In this document: piece by piece, positions 30,590 to 38,076 of the stretch
Layout of the letters: the number at the start of each line of letters is the position of its first letter
Numbering within the stretch: position 1 is the stretch's first letter
Translations under genes and position numbers: made by a program
The notes under the pieces: generated by a model
What the model was told of the DNA's origin: nothing
Database searches by the model: none
What the model saw: only the letters and a program-made list of their open reading frames with translations
Virus record (IMG/VR): IMGVR_UViG_3300032304_000621
Location: 1 to 42,599 of that record
Origin: a virus
Strand: one strand, 5' to 3'
DNA: 42,599 nt

Positions 30590-30606
30590 TTTCATACGGT
30601 ATGAAA
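30590..30606. promoter_or_regulatory. 17-bp palindrome, perfect, upstream of early promoter
   Basis: TTTCATACGGTATGAAA starting 15 bp upstream of the -35 element of the promoter at 30546-30574. Together with the copy at 30496-30512 it brackets the promoter, suggesting looped repression or, for this site, activation. Confidence 0.75.
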
Positions 30607-30652
30607 GTGAGTGATATGGTGTATTGTCTCAAACCTCTTATATTTTTAAAAG

Positions 30653-30907
30653 CGGGAATAATGTTAAGTCCTTGATTCCATTGGGTTTTTTGCCCTATTA
30701 TTCTATTATTCCAATATTCCGTGTTTTTTTGTATAACTGCAAACACAGACAAGCGAACACCACAACAAGTGAAAAAGCCCAAGAAAAAGGGCTTAGAGAG
30801 TGTAAAAAAATTTAGTCTTCATATATTTTATTTTTAGAGAATAATAGAATAATAGGGGGAAAGAACAATGCAAGTGCTTGATTTCATTGGGTTTTGTATT
30901 ATTCCCG
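30653..30907. repeat. Nested inverted and direct repeats, AT-rich (candidate origin or ncRNA)
   Basis: The block has outer arms CGGGAATAAT (30653-30662) and ATTATTCCCG (30898-30907). Inner arms 30693-30711 and 30839-30857 are a perfect 19-bp inverted repeat (CCCTATTATTCTATTATTC). A 19-bp direct repeat, CTTGATTCCATTGGGTTTT at 30671-30689, recurs with one change at 30877-30895. Between the arms the DNA is AT-rich and includes a leftward terminator-like hairpin. No convincing gene lies here. A replication origin, a structured RNA or a small inserted element would each fit; no target-site duplication is visible. Confidence 0.55.
30770..30794 (-). terminator. Terminator-like hairpin within the repeat block
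   Basis: On the minus strand AAGCCC (from 30794-30789), loop TTTTTCTT, GGGCTT (30780-30775), followed by TTTC: a short stem and partial T-run. It could end a small leftward transcript from within 30800-31250, but no promoter for one was identified. Confidence 0.35.
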
Positions 30908-30984
30908 ACTGCGGAAGTTTGCAGAACTAAATAGAGGTTTACAGTCAGCGTATCACGCAACACGGCGCATCACCAGCTTAACAT

Positions 30985-31124
30985 GTACGGCCAACTTCGA
31001 GGATACAGGTTTCAGGGTTTCATACGGTATGAAAGTAAAGATGTAATAAGGAGTAGTATGTGTAGCGTAACATGGTATAACTTGGCGCAACGCTGTACGG
31101 CCAGCTTCGAGGGTACAGGTTTCA
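30985..31124. repeat. 30-bp direct repeat, two copies 110 bp apart
   Basis: Copies at 30985-31014 and 31095-31124 begin GTACGGCCA(A/G)CTTCGAGG and end TACAGGTTTCA, with two differences in 30 bases. The 110-bp period is not a multiple of three, so the repeat is not kept at protein level. A related GATACAGGTATCAA lies at about 31224-31237. A palindrome copy lies between them at 31018-31034. Iteron-like or regulatory DNA is likely. Confidence 0.55.
31018..31034. promoter_or_regulatory. 17-bp palindrome, perfect, in non-coding block
   Basis: TTTCATACGGTATGAAA directly after the first copy of the 30-bp direct repeat. No promoter was identified beside it. Confidence 0.7.
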
Positions 31125-31150
31125 AAGGGTTAACGTGTTATATAAAGTGA
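31058..31150 (+). CDS. Possible 30-residue peptide, low confidence
   Basis: A good ribosome site (AAGGAG, four bases before the ATG) precedes a 30-residue frame starting MCSVTWYNLAQRCTASFEGT. It would be the only plus-strand gene between 8 and 32 kb. The frame overlaps the second direct repeat copy, and the sequence has no similarity that can be recognised, so the ribosome site may be chance. Confidence 0.2.
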   Translation: MCSVTWYNLAQRCTASFEGTGFKGLTCYIK

Positions 31151-31237
31151 TTAGCTAGTGTAAAAGCGGCACGCGTCAACGTGTTGTACGGTGTTCATGG
31201 TGGTGTTGGTCCTGGGGTATTGAGATACAGGTATCAA

Positions 31238-31256
31238 CGCCCAAGATATTTGGGCG
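31238..31256. other. Perfect hairpin next to terminator
   Basis: CGCCCAA-GATAT-TTGGGCG, a 7-bp stem with a 5-base loop, directly beyond the T-run of the terminator at 31257-31288. It has no T-run of its own in either direction. It may back up termination or bind a protein. Confidence 0.45.
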
Positions 31257-31288
31257 AAAAAAAAACCCCAACCTTTCGGTCGGGGTTT
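31257..31288 (-). terminator. Rho-independent terminator of the 174-residue protein gene
   Basis: Minus strand AAACCCCGACC-GAAA-GGTTGGGGTTT with one internal mismatch, followed by a run of nine T in total. It ends the leftward transcript of the gene at 31304. The core CAACCTTTC(A/G)GTC matches the terminator at 7966-7998. It overlaps a palindrome copy (31286-31302). Confidence 0.85.
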
Positions 31289-31302
31289 CATACGGTATGA
31301 AA
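31286..31302. promoter_or_regulatory. 17-bp palindrome, perfect, at a terminator
   Basis: TTTCATACGGTATGAAA starts within the outer stem of the terminator and ends one base before the stop codon of the gene at 31304. Its function so close to a terminator is unclear. Confidence 0.65.
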
Positions 31303-31303
31303 G

Positions 31304-31828
31304 TTATTCGGCTTCGCCTTCTTTCAACGCGCCATTCAAGATCAGGTAGCTTTCGACACCTTCTAGCAGGTTGTCGATTTCACCGTTGTCCCAAGATGCC
31401 TGCAGGTCTTGCAGGAAAGCCGCAAACCCTGCGTCACGGAAAGCCGTGGCTAGCTTTTGTGCCAACGTCTTGCCGTTGCCTTCGGCCTTGGCCTTCGCGG
31501 CCTTGGCCTTGGCGCGTTGCATATTCCAATCCGTCACAGGCTTGCCACTTGCAACGTGCGCCTTGAATGTAGGCAAGTAAACCTTTTGCGCGGTACTTGC
31601 CGACACATTGGCCGACACGCATCCGTCAATAAAGGCCGTTGCCAAGGCGCATCCCGTGCCGTCCTTCTTATACGTGCCGATCTTGGCTTTGGCATTGTGC
31701 AAGGCCGCGATGTTCTTATTCGCCGCCTCACGCAAAGCCGCCGCTTTGTTTTCAAGATCGTTGACTGCACCAACTGCAACGCCAACTTGTTGAGCCAAAG
31801 AAACCAAAGAGAGAGAAGATTTAGTCAT
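31304..31828 (-). CDS. Ala/Lys-rich helical protein, unknown function
   Basis: 174 residues from the ATG at 31828, with AAAGGATTCATC upstream. The protein is helical: an N-terminal VAVGAVNDLENKAAALREAA helix, a middle part with GTGCALATAFIDGCVSANVS, a very basic Ala/Lys stretch (MQRAKAKAAKAKAEGNGKTL) and an acidic C-terminus. This is the composition of a DNA-binding or nucleoid-like protein, but no fold is recognised. It forms its own transcription unit, with a terminator right after and a palindrome 112 bp before the start, consistent with strong and controlled expression. Confidence 0.65.
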   Translation of the reverse strand: MTKSSLSLVSLAQQVGVAVGAVNDLENKAAALREAANKNIAALHNAKAKIGTYKKDGTGCALATAFIDGCVSANVSASTAQKVYLPTFKAHVASGKPVTDWNMQRAKAKAAKAKAEGNGKTLAQKLATAFRDAGFAAFLQDLQASWDNGEIDNLLEGVESYLILNGALKEGEAE

Positions 31829-32274
31829 GATGAATCCTTTCAGATGACTACTGGCAAACAATCAATGCGTTGTCTGAACCAGTGCCTATAATGTACTTCA
31901 AATCGTACCGTCTTGCACGGGATAGCTTGGAATTGACAACTTTCATACCGTATGAAAGCGGGGACGGATACGGAGACCCCACCCCCCAGATTTATGAATG
32001 GGTCCCATGGGCGGGTACTGCTACTCGAATCCGCTCATTAGAAGACCAACTTTTGAGAATAGGTACTCCAGATCGACATATCTCTACACTTCGTGAGTCC
32101 TAGTAATCACACACCAAAAGATGTTGTAGGGGGAGGGGGTTATGCTTTTCCGGATTACTCCGACGCAAAGACTTTCCAGAAACACCCCCCGGGTCCTTTT
32201 TTATTTGGGTTCCCATGCCCCCATATATTTTTTGTGTTACATTTCGGTCAACTTCGGAGTGCCATCTTCCTCCT
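31829..32274. promoter_or_regulatory. Divergent intergenic region with control elements
   Basis: The 446 bp between the leftward gene at 31828 and the rightward terminase gene hold no convincing gene. It contains a perfect TATAAT on the plus strand at 31887-31892 without a good -35, which would suit an activator-dependent late promoter, and a palindrome copy at 31941-31957. The DNA from 32170 to 32240 has C- and T-rich stretches. No tRNA cloverleaf could be formed. Confidence 0.5.
31941..31957. promoter_or_regulatory. 17-bp palindrome, perfect, in divergent region
   Basis: TTTCATACCGTATGAAA about 50 bp downstream of the plus-strand TATAAT at 31887-31892 and 112 bp upstream of the leftward gene start. 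From here a regulator could act on both early leftward and late rightward transcription. Confidence 0.7.
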
Positions 32275-32892
32275 ATGATTCTTGTTACACCAGAACTAAA
32301 CGTTCCACCTCCCTTCCGCATGACGGACGAGGAGATCACAGACATACGTGAGAAAGCTATACGAGCTTTCAATACCGTAGAGTTTTTGCGTGCGAACGGT
32401 CTGGACGATGCAGAAACTGTCGTCACCCAAGAAGACAGGAAGACCGCACGTTCTGTGATGATGGACAACCCCACCACGACATTGGCAGACATCAACACGC
32501 CGGGCAAGGCACTGATGTTGAAAGCACTGCTGAATGAGTACGATTTCGAGGTGGTGCGTAACGCACAGCAGCTCCGCTCATATATCAAGCTCAAGTTGCT
32601 TGAGAAGTCAGACTGCGGCGACCCCAAGATTGAGATGAAGGCGCTGGACATGTTGGGCAAGCTCAGTGACGTGGGCGCGTTCACCGAACGCGTTGAGATC
32701 AGCGTCACCCACCGCACGACTGAAGAGTTGGAGAATGAGCTGGCCAGTAAGTTGGCGCAGTACATGACCGACATCATCGACGTGGAGGCCAAACCACCGA
32801 CAAATTCGGACCCGTTGCCCAAGGCACCCGCGGTGCAGGTAATAGATATAGACGCTGAGTTGGGTTTCGTGGGAGGTGAGCTCGGTGAGTGA
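32275..32892 (+). CDS. terS: Terminase small subunit (candidate)
   Basis: 205 residues from the ATG at 32275, which lacks a Shine-Dalgarno site; an ATG at 32320 is the alternative and is no better. The helical protein has a DNA-binding-like N-terminal half (EEITDIREKAIRAFNTVEFL), a middle with IKLKLLEKSDCGDPKIEMKA then LDMLGKLSDVGAFTE, typical of phage small terminases that recognise the packaging site, and an acidic C-terminal tail. The gene directly precedes and overlaps the large terminase gene, which supports the call. Confidence 0.7.
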   Translation: MILVTPELNVPPPFRMTDEEITDIREKAIRAFNTVEFLRANGLDDAETVVTQEDRKTARSVMMDNPTTTLADINTPGKALMLKALLNEYDFEVVRNAQQLRSYIKLKLLEKSDCGDPKIEMKALDMLGKLSDVGAFTERVEISVTHRTTEELENELASKLAQYMTDIIDVEAKPPTNSDPLPKAPAVQVIDIDAELGFVGGELGE

Positions 32893-34450
32893 AGCCCGCG
32901 ACATGCTCAAAAGCCCCAAGGTGATTGAAGCGATACAGCAGATGTCACCGGTGCAGTTGTCGGCGCTCATCAAACGGTTCCCAAAAGACGAGCAAGGTGC
33001 GATCACCGAGATTTTGGAAGAGTTGCGGACCCGAAAAGTGCGGGTAAGGGCCACTGATGACTTCATGGAGTTCGTCCATGTGGTCTGGCCTACGTTTATT
33101 CACGGTCGGCACCACGAGAAAATGGCCCAAGCGTTCGAGTCGGTGGCCAATGGGGAGTGCAAACGGCTGATTATCAACATGCCACCCCGTCATACGAAGT
33201 CAGAATTCGCGTCTTACCTGCTCCCAGCTTGGTTTTTGGGCAAATTTCCGCACAAAAAGGTCATTCAGACGTCCCATACAGCCGAATTAGCCACTGGTTT
33301 TGGCCGAAAAGTCCGAAATTTGGTCGATTCTGAGCCATATAAGAAGGTGTTCCCCCAAATTGAACTACAAACAGACTCTAAAGCGGCTGGTCGATGGAAC
33401 ACAAACTTTGGCGGTGATTATTTTGCTATCGGTGTCGGCGGTGCTGTTACTGGTAAGGGTGCTGACATCCTCATTATTGATGATCCTCACTCGGAACAGG
33501 AAGCCGCGATAGGCGCGTACAACCCAGAGGTGTACGACAAGGTGTATGAGTGGTACACGTCCGGCCCGCGTCAGCGTTTGCAGCCCGGTGGGGCGATTGT
33601 GATTGTGATGACACGTTGGTCGCTGAGAGATTTGACCGCTCAGGTGCTGAAGTCCGCCGCCAACCGTGGTGGTGAGGAGTGGAAAGTCATCGAGCTGCCT
33701 GCGATTCTGCCTAGTGATAAACCCTTATGGCCAGAATTCTGGTCGGAGAAGGAACTCAAGGCGCTCCGTGAAGAATTGCCGTCAGGCAAGTGGATGGCGC
33801 AGTACCAGCAGCAGCCTACCTCGGATACCAGCGCGATCATCAAGCGTGACTGGTGGAAGTGGTGGGAGGGAGAGCGCCCGCCAGCTTGCGAGTTCATCAT
33901 CCAGTCGTGGGATACGGCACACGAGATGAAGAAAGTCAACGACTACTCCGCGTGTACCACGTGGGGTGTGTTCTATAACGACGAGGACCGCGGTCTGCCA
34001 AACATCATCCTGCTCAACGCGGGCAAGAAGCGCGTGGAGTTCCCTGAGCTCAAGAAGTGGGCGTTTGAGGAGTGGGAAGAGTGGGAGCCAGATTCGTTCT
34101 TGGTGGAGAAGAAGGCGGCGGGTGCGCCGCTCATCCAAGAGTTCCGAGCGATGGGTATCCCGGTCCAAGAGTACAGCCCCGGCAAGGGCCAAGATAAGAT
34201 CACCCGCTTGAATAGTGTTGCGGATTTGTTTGCATCGGGTAAAGTATGGGCACCGCAGACACGCTGGGCGGAAGAACTCGTGGACGAGGTTGCGTCCTTC
34301 CCATCCGGTGAACACGACGACTTGGTTGACTCAATGACACTGGCACTGATGCGCTTTCGCTCAGGCGGTTACTTGCGTTTGCCCAACGATGAAGAAGATG
34401 AGATCAAGTACTTCAAAGGCTACCGCCGTGAAAAATACTACACAGTGTAA
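32885..34450 (+). CDS. terL: Terminase large subunit
   Basis: 521 residues from a GTG at 32885, chosen because GGAGG lies 8 nt upstream; a GTG at 32876 would place the ribosome site over itself. The ATPase part has a variant Walker A NMPPRHTKSE (about 98-107) and Walker B ADILIIDDPHSE (D199, D200). The C-terminal nuclease domain has IIQSWDTAHEMKKVNDYSA, LVEKKAAGAPLIQEF and a final HDDLVDSMTLALMRF, the three acidic motifs of phage terminase nucleases. It cuts and packages phage DNA into the prohead together with the portal. It overlaps the small terminase by 8 bp. Confidence 0.95.
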   Translation: MSEARDMLKSPKVIEAIQQMSPVQLSALIKRFPKDEQGAITEILEELRTRKVRVRATDDFMEFVHVVWPTFIHGRHHEKMAQAFESVANGECKRLIINMPPRHTKSEFASYLLPAWFLGKFPHKKVIQTSHTAELATGFGRKVRNLVDSEPYKKVFPQIELQTDSKAAGRWNTNFGGDYFAIGVGGAVTGKGADILIIDDPHSEQEAAIGAYNPEVYDKVYEWYTSGPRQRLQPGGAIVIVMTRWSLRDLTAQVLKSAANRGGEEWKVIELPAILPSDKPLWPEFWSEKELKALREELPSGKWMAQYQQQPTSDTSAIIKRDWWKWWEGERPPACEFIIQSWDTAHEMKKVNDYSACTTWGVFYNDEDRGLPNIILLNAGKKRVEFPELKKWAFEEWEEWEPDSFLVEKKAAGAPLIQEFRAMGIPVQEYSPGKGQDKITRLNSVADLFASGKVWAPQTRWAEELVDEVASFPSGEHDDLVDSMTLALMRFRSGGYLRLPNDEEDEIKYFKGYRREKYYTV

Positions 34451-34459
34451 GGACTGAAA

Positions 34460-36958
34460 ATGGAAAAAAGTTTGTACGCAGCGCCTATGGGCTTGTCGGA
34501 ACTCGCAGAACCAGCGATTGAGATCGAGTTGGAGATTGAGCCGACTGACGACGACCTGATGGAAGACGAGGCCAAAGAAGGCACGGCGGATGACTTTGAT
34601 GCCAACTTAGCTGAGTTTATGGACCCTGATGACTTGCAGTCGTTGGGCGAAGACTTGGTGTCGGACTTCGACAAAGACATTGGTGACCGCAAGGACTGGA
34701 TGCAGACTTATGTGGACGGCCTCAAACTGTTGGGTCTGAAGTACGAAGAACGCACGGAACCTTGGAACGGCGCGTGCGGGGTGTTCCACCCCATGCTGAC
34801 TGAGTCTGTGGTGCGCTTTCAGTCTGAGGGAATTACGGAAACATTCCCAGCCGCTGGTCCTGTAAAGACGCAGATCATTGGCAAAGAGACACGTGACGTC
34901 GAAGAAGCAGCAGCTCGCGTGCGCGACGACATGAACTACCAGTTGACGGAAGTGATGTATGAGTACCGTCCAGAGCACGAGAAGATGCTGTGGAACTTGC
35001 CCATCACTGGTAGCGCGTTCAAGAAGGTGTACTTCGACCCAAGTAAAGGTCGTCAGATGGCGGTGTTCATCCCCGCCGAAGACATCGTGGTGCCATACGG
35101 CGCGAGTAATCTTGAGACCGCCGAGCGTGTAACGCACGTGATGCGCAAGACGGAGAATGAGATTCTGCGCTTGCAAGAAGCTGGGTTCTACGCTGACATT
35201 GAGTTGGGCGAGCCCACATTTGAGTTGGACGACATTGAGAAGCAGAAGGCTGAGGAGACTGGCCTGACTGCGACGGAAGACGACCGTTACCGCATCCTTG
35301 AGATGCACGTGGACTTGAACCTCAAAGGGTTTGAGCACAAGAACAAGAAGGGTGAGGAGACCGGCATCGGCCTGCCATACGTCGTGACGTTGGAGAAGGG
35401 CACTCGTAAGATTTTGGCCATCCGCAGGAATTGGTATGAAGAAGACAAACTCCAGCTCAAGCGCCAGCACTTTGTGCATTACCAATACATTCCGGGGTTC
35501 GGTTTTTACGGCTACGGACTCATTCACCTCATCGGTGGTTACGCGAAATCGGCAACCATGCTCATTCGTCAACTCGTCGATGCTGGTACGCTCTCTAACT
35601 TACCGGGGGGTCTTAAATCTCGCGGACTGCGAGTTAAAGGCGATGACACACCAATCGCGCCCGGTGAGTTCCGCGACGTAGACGTCCCAAGCGGTTCCAT
35701 CCGCGACAACATTCTCCCCCTGCCTTACAAGGAACCAAGCCAAGTTCTGTTTGCGCTGTTCCAGCAGATCGTGGAAGAAGGCCGTGCGTTTGCCTCCAGC
35801 GGTGATATGAACGTGTCCGACATGAGTGCTCAGGCACCCGTGGGCACCACACTGGCTATTCTGGAGCGAACCCTCAAAGTGATGGGCGCTGTTCAGGCAC
35901 GGATGCACTTTACGATGCGCCAAGAGTTCAAGCTCTTGAAGGTCATCATCGCTGACTACACACCTGATGAGTACGACTACGAGCCAGTTGATGGCAGTCG
36001 CAAGGCCAAACGCAGTGACTACGACTTGGTGGACGTGATTCCAGTGAGCGATCCCAACGCGTCAACGATGGCGCAGAAGATCGTGCAGTACCAGTCTGCG
36101 CTCCAGCTCGCTCAGTCCGCGCCCCAGTTGTATGACCTGCCCTTGTTGCACCGCCAGATGTTGGAGGTGTTGGGCATCAAGAACGCCAACAAGCTCATCC
36201 CGACTGAGGACGACGCCAAGCCGATTGACCCCGTGCAGGAGAACATGAACATCCTGACGATGAAGCCGGTCAAGGCGTTCCTTGAGCAGAACCACCAAGC
36301 GCACATCGGTGTGCACATGGCTGCGATTCAGGACCCCAAGATTCAGCAGATGATGCAGAACAACCCGCAGGCTCAAGCGATCATGGCCTCGGCGATGGCT
36401 CACATCAACGAGCACGTTGCGTTCGAGTACCGCTTGCAGATTGAGCAGCAGATGGGTATGTCGTTGCCTCCGATGGAGAAGAAGGACGAAGACCACCCAC
36501 CAGTGCCAGCAGAAATGGCGGACATGATCGCCATGCGTGCGGCGCAGGCGTCCCAGCAGTTGTTGGGGCAGCACCAGCAGGAAGCTGCCGCAGCCGCTGC
36601 ACAGCAGAAGGCACAGGACCCGATTGTTCAGATGCAGCAGCAGGAGCTCCAGATCAAGATGCAGGAGTTGCAGCTCAAGCAGCAGAAACAGCAGATCGAC
36701 GCTGTGGCCAAGGCCGACCAACTCGAAATCGAGAAGGCCCGCATCGAAGCACAAAAAGAAATCGCCGCCATGCAGGTGGCCGCAAACTCTGCTGCACAGA
36801 AAGATAAAGCTCAACGCCAACAGGAGACTGAAGGCACACGCATGGGAATTGACGCTGCCAAACACCGCGCTCAATTGGCCATGCAAGCCCGCCAACAAGA
36901 GCAACAACGTGCTGCACAAAATCGCACGCCACGCTCTCAGCGAAAGGACGATAAGTGA
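34460..36958 (+). CDS. Portal protein
   Basis: 832 residues with AAGGA before the ATG. It follows the terminase genes as portal genes normally do. The N-terminal 70 residues are acidic, followed by a portal-type core (KYEERTEPWNGACGVFHPML, FQSEGITETFPAAGPVKTQI, ITGSAFKKVYFDP). Long C-terminal helices from about residue 690 are extremely Gln/Ala-rich (QQQELQIKMQELQLKQQKQQ), similar to the barrel/tail extension of portal proteins of short-tailed phages. It forms the dodecameric DNA entry channel. The 3' end overlaps the next start by 4 bp (GTGA). Confidence 0.9.
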   Translation: MEKSLYAAPMGLSELAEPAIEIELEIEPTDDDLMEDEAKEGTADDFDANLAEFMDPDDLQSLGEDLVSDFDKDIGDRKDWMQTYVDGLKLLGLKYEERTEPWNGACGVFHPMLTESVVRFQSEGITETFPAAGPVKTQIIGKETRDVEEAAARVRDDMNYQLTEVMYEYRPEHEKMLWNLPITGSAFKKVYFDPSKGRQMAVFIPAEDIVVPYGASNLETAERVTHVMRKTENEILRLQEAGFYADIELGEPTFELDDIEKQKAEETGLTATEDDRYRILEMHVDLNLKGFEHKNKKGEETGIGLPYVVTLEKGTRKILAIRRNWYEEDKLQLKRQHFVHYQYIPGFGFYGYGLIHLIGGYAKSATMLIRQLVDAGTLSNLPGGLKSRGLRVKGDDTPIAPGEFRDVDVPSGSIRDNILPLPYKEPSQVLFALFQQIVEEGRAFASSGDMNVSDMSAQAPVGTTLAILERTLKVMGAVQARMHFTMRQEFKLLKVIIADYTPDEYDYEPVDGSRKAKRSDYDLVDVIPVSDPNASTMAQKIVQYQSALQLAQSAPQLYDLPLLHRQMLEVLGIKNANKLIPTEDDAKPIDPVQENMNILTMKPVKAFLEQNHQAHIGVHMAAIQDPKIQQMMQNNPQAQAIMASAMAHINEHVAFEYRLQIEQQMGMSLPPMEKKDEDHPPVPAEMADMIAMRAAQASQQLLGQHQQEAAAAAAQQKAQDPIVQMQQQELQIKMQELQLKQQKQQIDAVAKADQLEIEKARIEAQKEIAAMQVAANSAAQKDKAQRQQETEGTRMGIDAAKHRAQLAMQARQQEQQRAAQNRTPRSQRKDDK

Positions 36959-37149
36959 ACCAAACAGCGTTCGAGTACTTAGCCACGGAGATTGACAAGC
37001 TCCGTAGCGACCAAGTTTCCCACCTTGCCCAAGGTGGTGCCAAAACGTTTGACGAATACCGTCACGTCTGTGGAGTCATCCGAGGTCTGACTCATGCAGA
37101 AACCCTTGTCAAAGACCTTGTGCAAAAAATGGAGTATTCCGATGAGTGA
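36955..37149 (+). CDS. Small helical protein downstream of portal
   Basis: 64 residues starting with GTG at 36955, overlapping the portal stop (GTGA), with AAAGGA upstream. It is a helical protein (FEYLATEIDKLRSDQVSHLA, VCGVIRGLTHAETLVKDLVQ) without cysteine pairs or a membrane segment. Small helical proteins at this position in phage genomes are of unknown function and may be assembly factors. It overlaps the GroES-like gene by 8 bp. Confidence 0.65.
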   Translation: MNQTAFEYLATEIDKLRSDQVSHLAQGGAKTFDEYRHVCGVIRGLTHAETLVKDLVQKMEYSDE

Positions 37150-37552
37150 ATTTGATGTGTCCGCTGTGGACTTGTCCGGCATCCTTAACACGACCGCCGA
37201 AGAAAAAGCCAAACAGTTGCCCGACCCCAAGACGTTCCACTTACTTTGTGTGGTTCCAGAGGCGATGGAGGAATATGCTGACAGTGAGATTGGCATCATT
37301 AAGTCCAGCCAAGCTATGCACTATGAAGAAGTACTGACCCCAGTGCTGTTTGTGGTGAAGTTGGGTCCAGATGCGTATTCGGACGAAACCCGGTTCCCAA
37401 GCGGACCGTCGTGCAAACCCGGTGACTTTGTCATCTGCCGCCCCAATTCAGGCACCCGCTTGAAGATTCATGGCCGTGAATTCCGCATCATCAACGATGA
37501 CTCGGTTGAAGCGACTGTGCAAGACCCGAGAGGCATAACGAGAGCGTCATGA
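37142..37552 (+). CDS. GroES-like co-chaperonin domain protein
   Basis: 136 residues from the ATG at 37142. Residues about 25-130 look like the beta-barrel Cpn10/GroES fold: YADSEIGIIKSSQAMHYEEV (in the place of the mobile loop), VLFVVKLGPDAYSDETRFPS, KPGDFVICRPNSGTRLKIHG and REFRIINDDSVEATV. Phages use GroES-like proteins with the host GroEL to fold the capsid protein, as in T4 Gp31. It lies in the head module between portal and scaffold, which agrees with that role. The mobile loop is short, so interaction with host GroEL is not assured. Confidence 0.8.
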   Translation: MSEFDVSAVDLSGILNTTAEEKAKQLPDPKTFHLLCVVPEAMEEYADSEIGIIKSSQAMHYEEVLTPVLFVVKLGPDAYSDETRFPSGPSCKPGDFVICRPNSGTRLKIHGREFRIINDDSVEATVQDPRGITRAS

Positions 37553-38073
37553 AAACATGCTCCAAATGCGGGGTAGAAAAACCCACAGACCAGTTTGTAC
37601 GGGCGCAATGCAAGCCGTGTCGTAATCAAAAAATTATGGACTGGCGCAAAGCAAACCCAGACAAATGCAAATCCGCAAAACAGAAGTATTACGCTTCTGA
37701 AAAGGGTAAAGCACAAAAACGTAAAGAAGAGGCTGCGTATGCAACGTCTGGTGGTAGAGCCATCTCTGAACGTAAACGCGCAGAGCGTCCTGTGTCTGAG
37801 GCAAGAAAACAAGCCAGATTACGGTATCAATTGATGCGTAGTTCTGGTGAAAAAGTACTTAACCAGTTTGATGCTTGGGTATTGAAAGAAGCTGTTGAGC
37901 TCACTCGTTTGCGTAAGCAAGTATGCGGTGGTGAGTGGCATGTGGATCACATTACCCCAGTCAGCAAAGGCGGGTTATGCACCCATGACAATTTACAAGT
38001 TGTCCCGGCTTATTGGAACCGGTCAAAATCCAACAAACATACCGAGCGATTTTTCGCTTGTGCTAAGGAGTAA
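37549..38073 (+). CDS. HNH homing endonuclease
   Basis: 174 residues, ATGA overlap with the GroES-like gene. The N-terminus CSKCGVEKPTDQFVRAQCKP then C gives a zinc finger (C4, C7, C20, C23) and the C-terminus carries the HNH motif WHVDHITPVSKGGLCTHDNL followed by VVPAYWNRSKSN. The middle is Lys/Arg-rich. Free-standing HNH endonucleases of this type are usually selfish genes inserted between structural genes. Its DNA appears more AT-rich than the flanking head genes, which supports recent arrival. Confidence 0.85.
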   Translation: MKTCSKCGVEKPTDQFVRAQCKPCRNQKIMDWRKANPDKCKSAKQKYYASEKGKAQKRKEEAAYATSGGRAISERKRAERPVSEARKQARLRYQLMRSSGEKVLNQFDAWVLKEAVELTRLRKQVCGGEWHVDHITPVSKGGLCTHDNLQVVPAYWNRSKSNKHTERFFACAKE

Positions 38074-38076
38074 AAC

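Noticed and set aside
30579-30782. 67-residue minus-strand frame in the repeat block
   Set aside because: It includes a palindrome, has no ribosome site and overlaps the repeat arms; its composition looks like non-coding AT-rich DNA.
30653-30907. Small inserted mobile element with 10-bp terminal inverted repeats
   Set aside because: No target-site duplication is visible and the internal repeats suggest a structured control region instead.
24282-31957. Reading the 17-bp palindrome as an RNA hairpin (7-bp stem, 3-base loop)
   Set aside because: The stem is weak and AT-rich with a minimal loop, and copies occur with either central base relative to transcription and in non-transcribed-looking DNA, so a DNA-level site is preferred.
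24282-31957. CRISPR array formed by the repeated 17-mer
   Set aside because: The spacing between copies varies from under 100 bp to several kb, and many copies are inside or between genes, so there is no array structure.
31971-32100. tRNA-like boxes (CTTCTAA and GATTCGAG on the minus strand) upstream of the small terminase gene
   Set aside because: No anticodon stem, T-stem or acceptor stem could be paired around them, so no cloverleaf forms.
31870-32103. Plus-strand 77-residue frame across the divergent intergenic region
   Set aside because: It lacks a ribosome site, contains the palindrome, and would be an isolated frame with no recognisable domain.
34607-36919. Long minus-strand open frames opposite the portal gene (321 and 285 residues)
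   Set aside because: They lie entirely opposite a clear portal gene, are His/Leu/Val-rich as expected for antisense of Gln/Glu-rich coding DNA, and have no ribosome sites.
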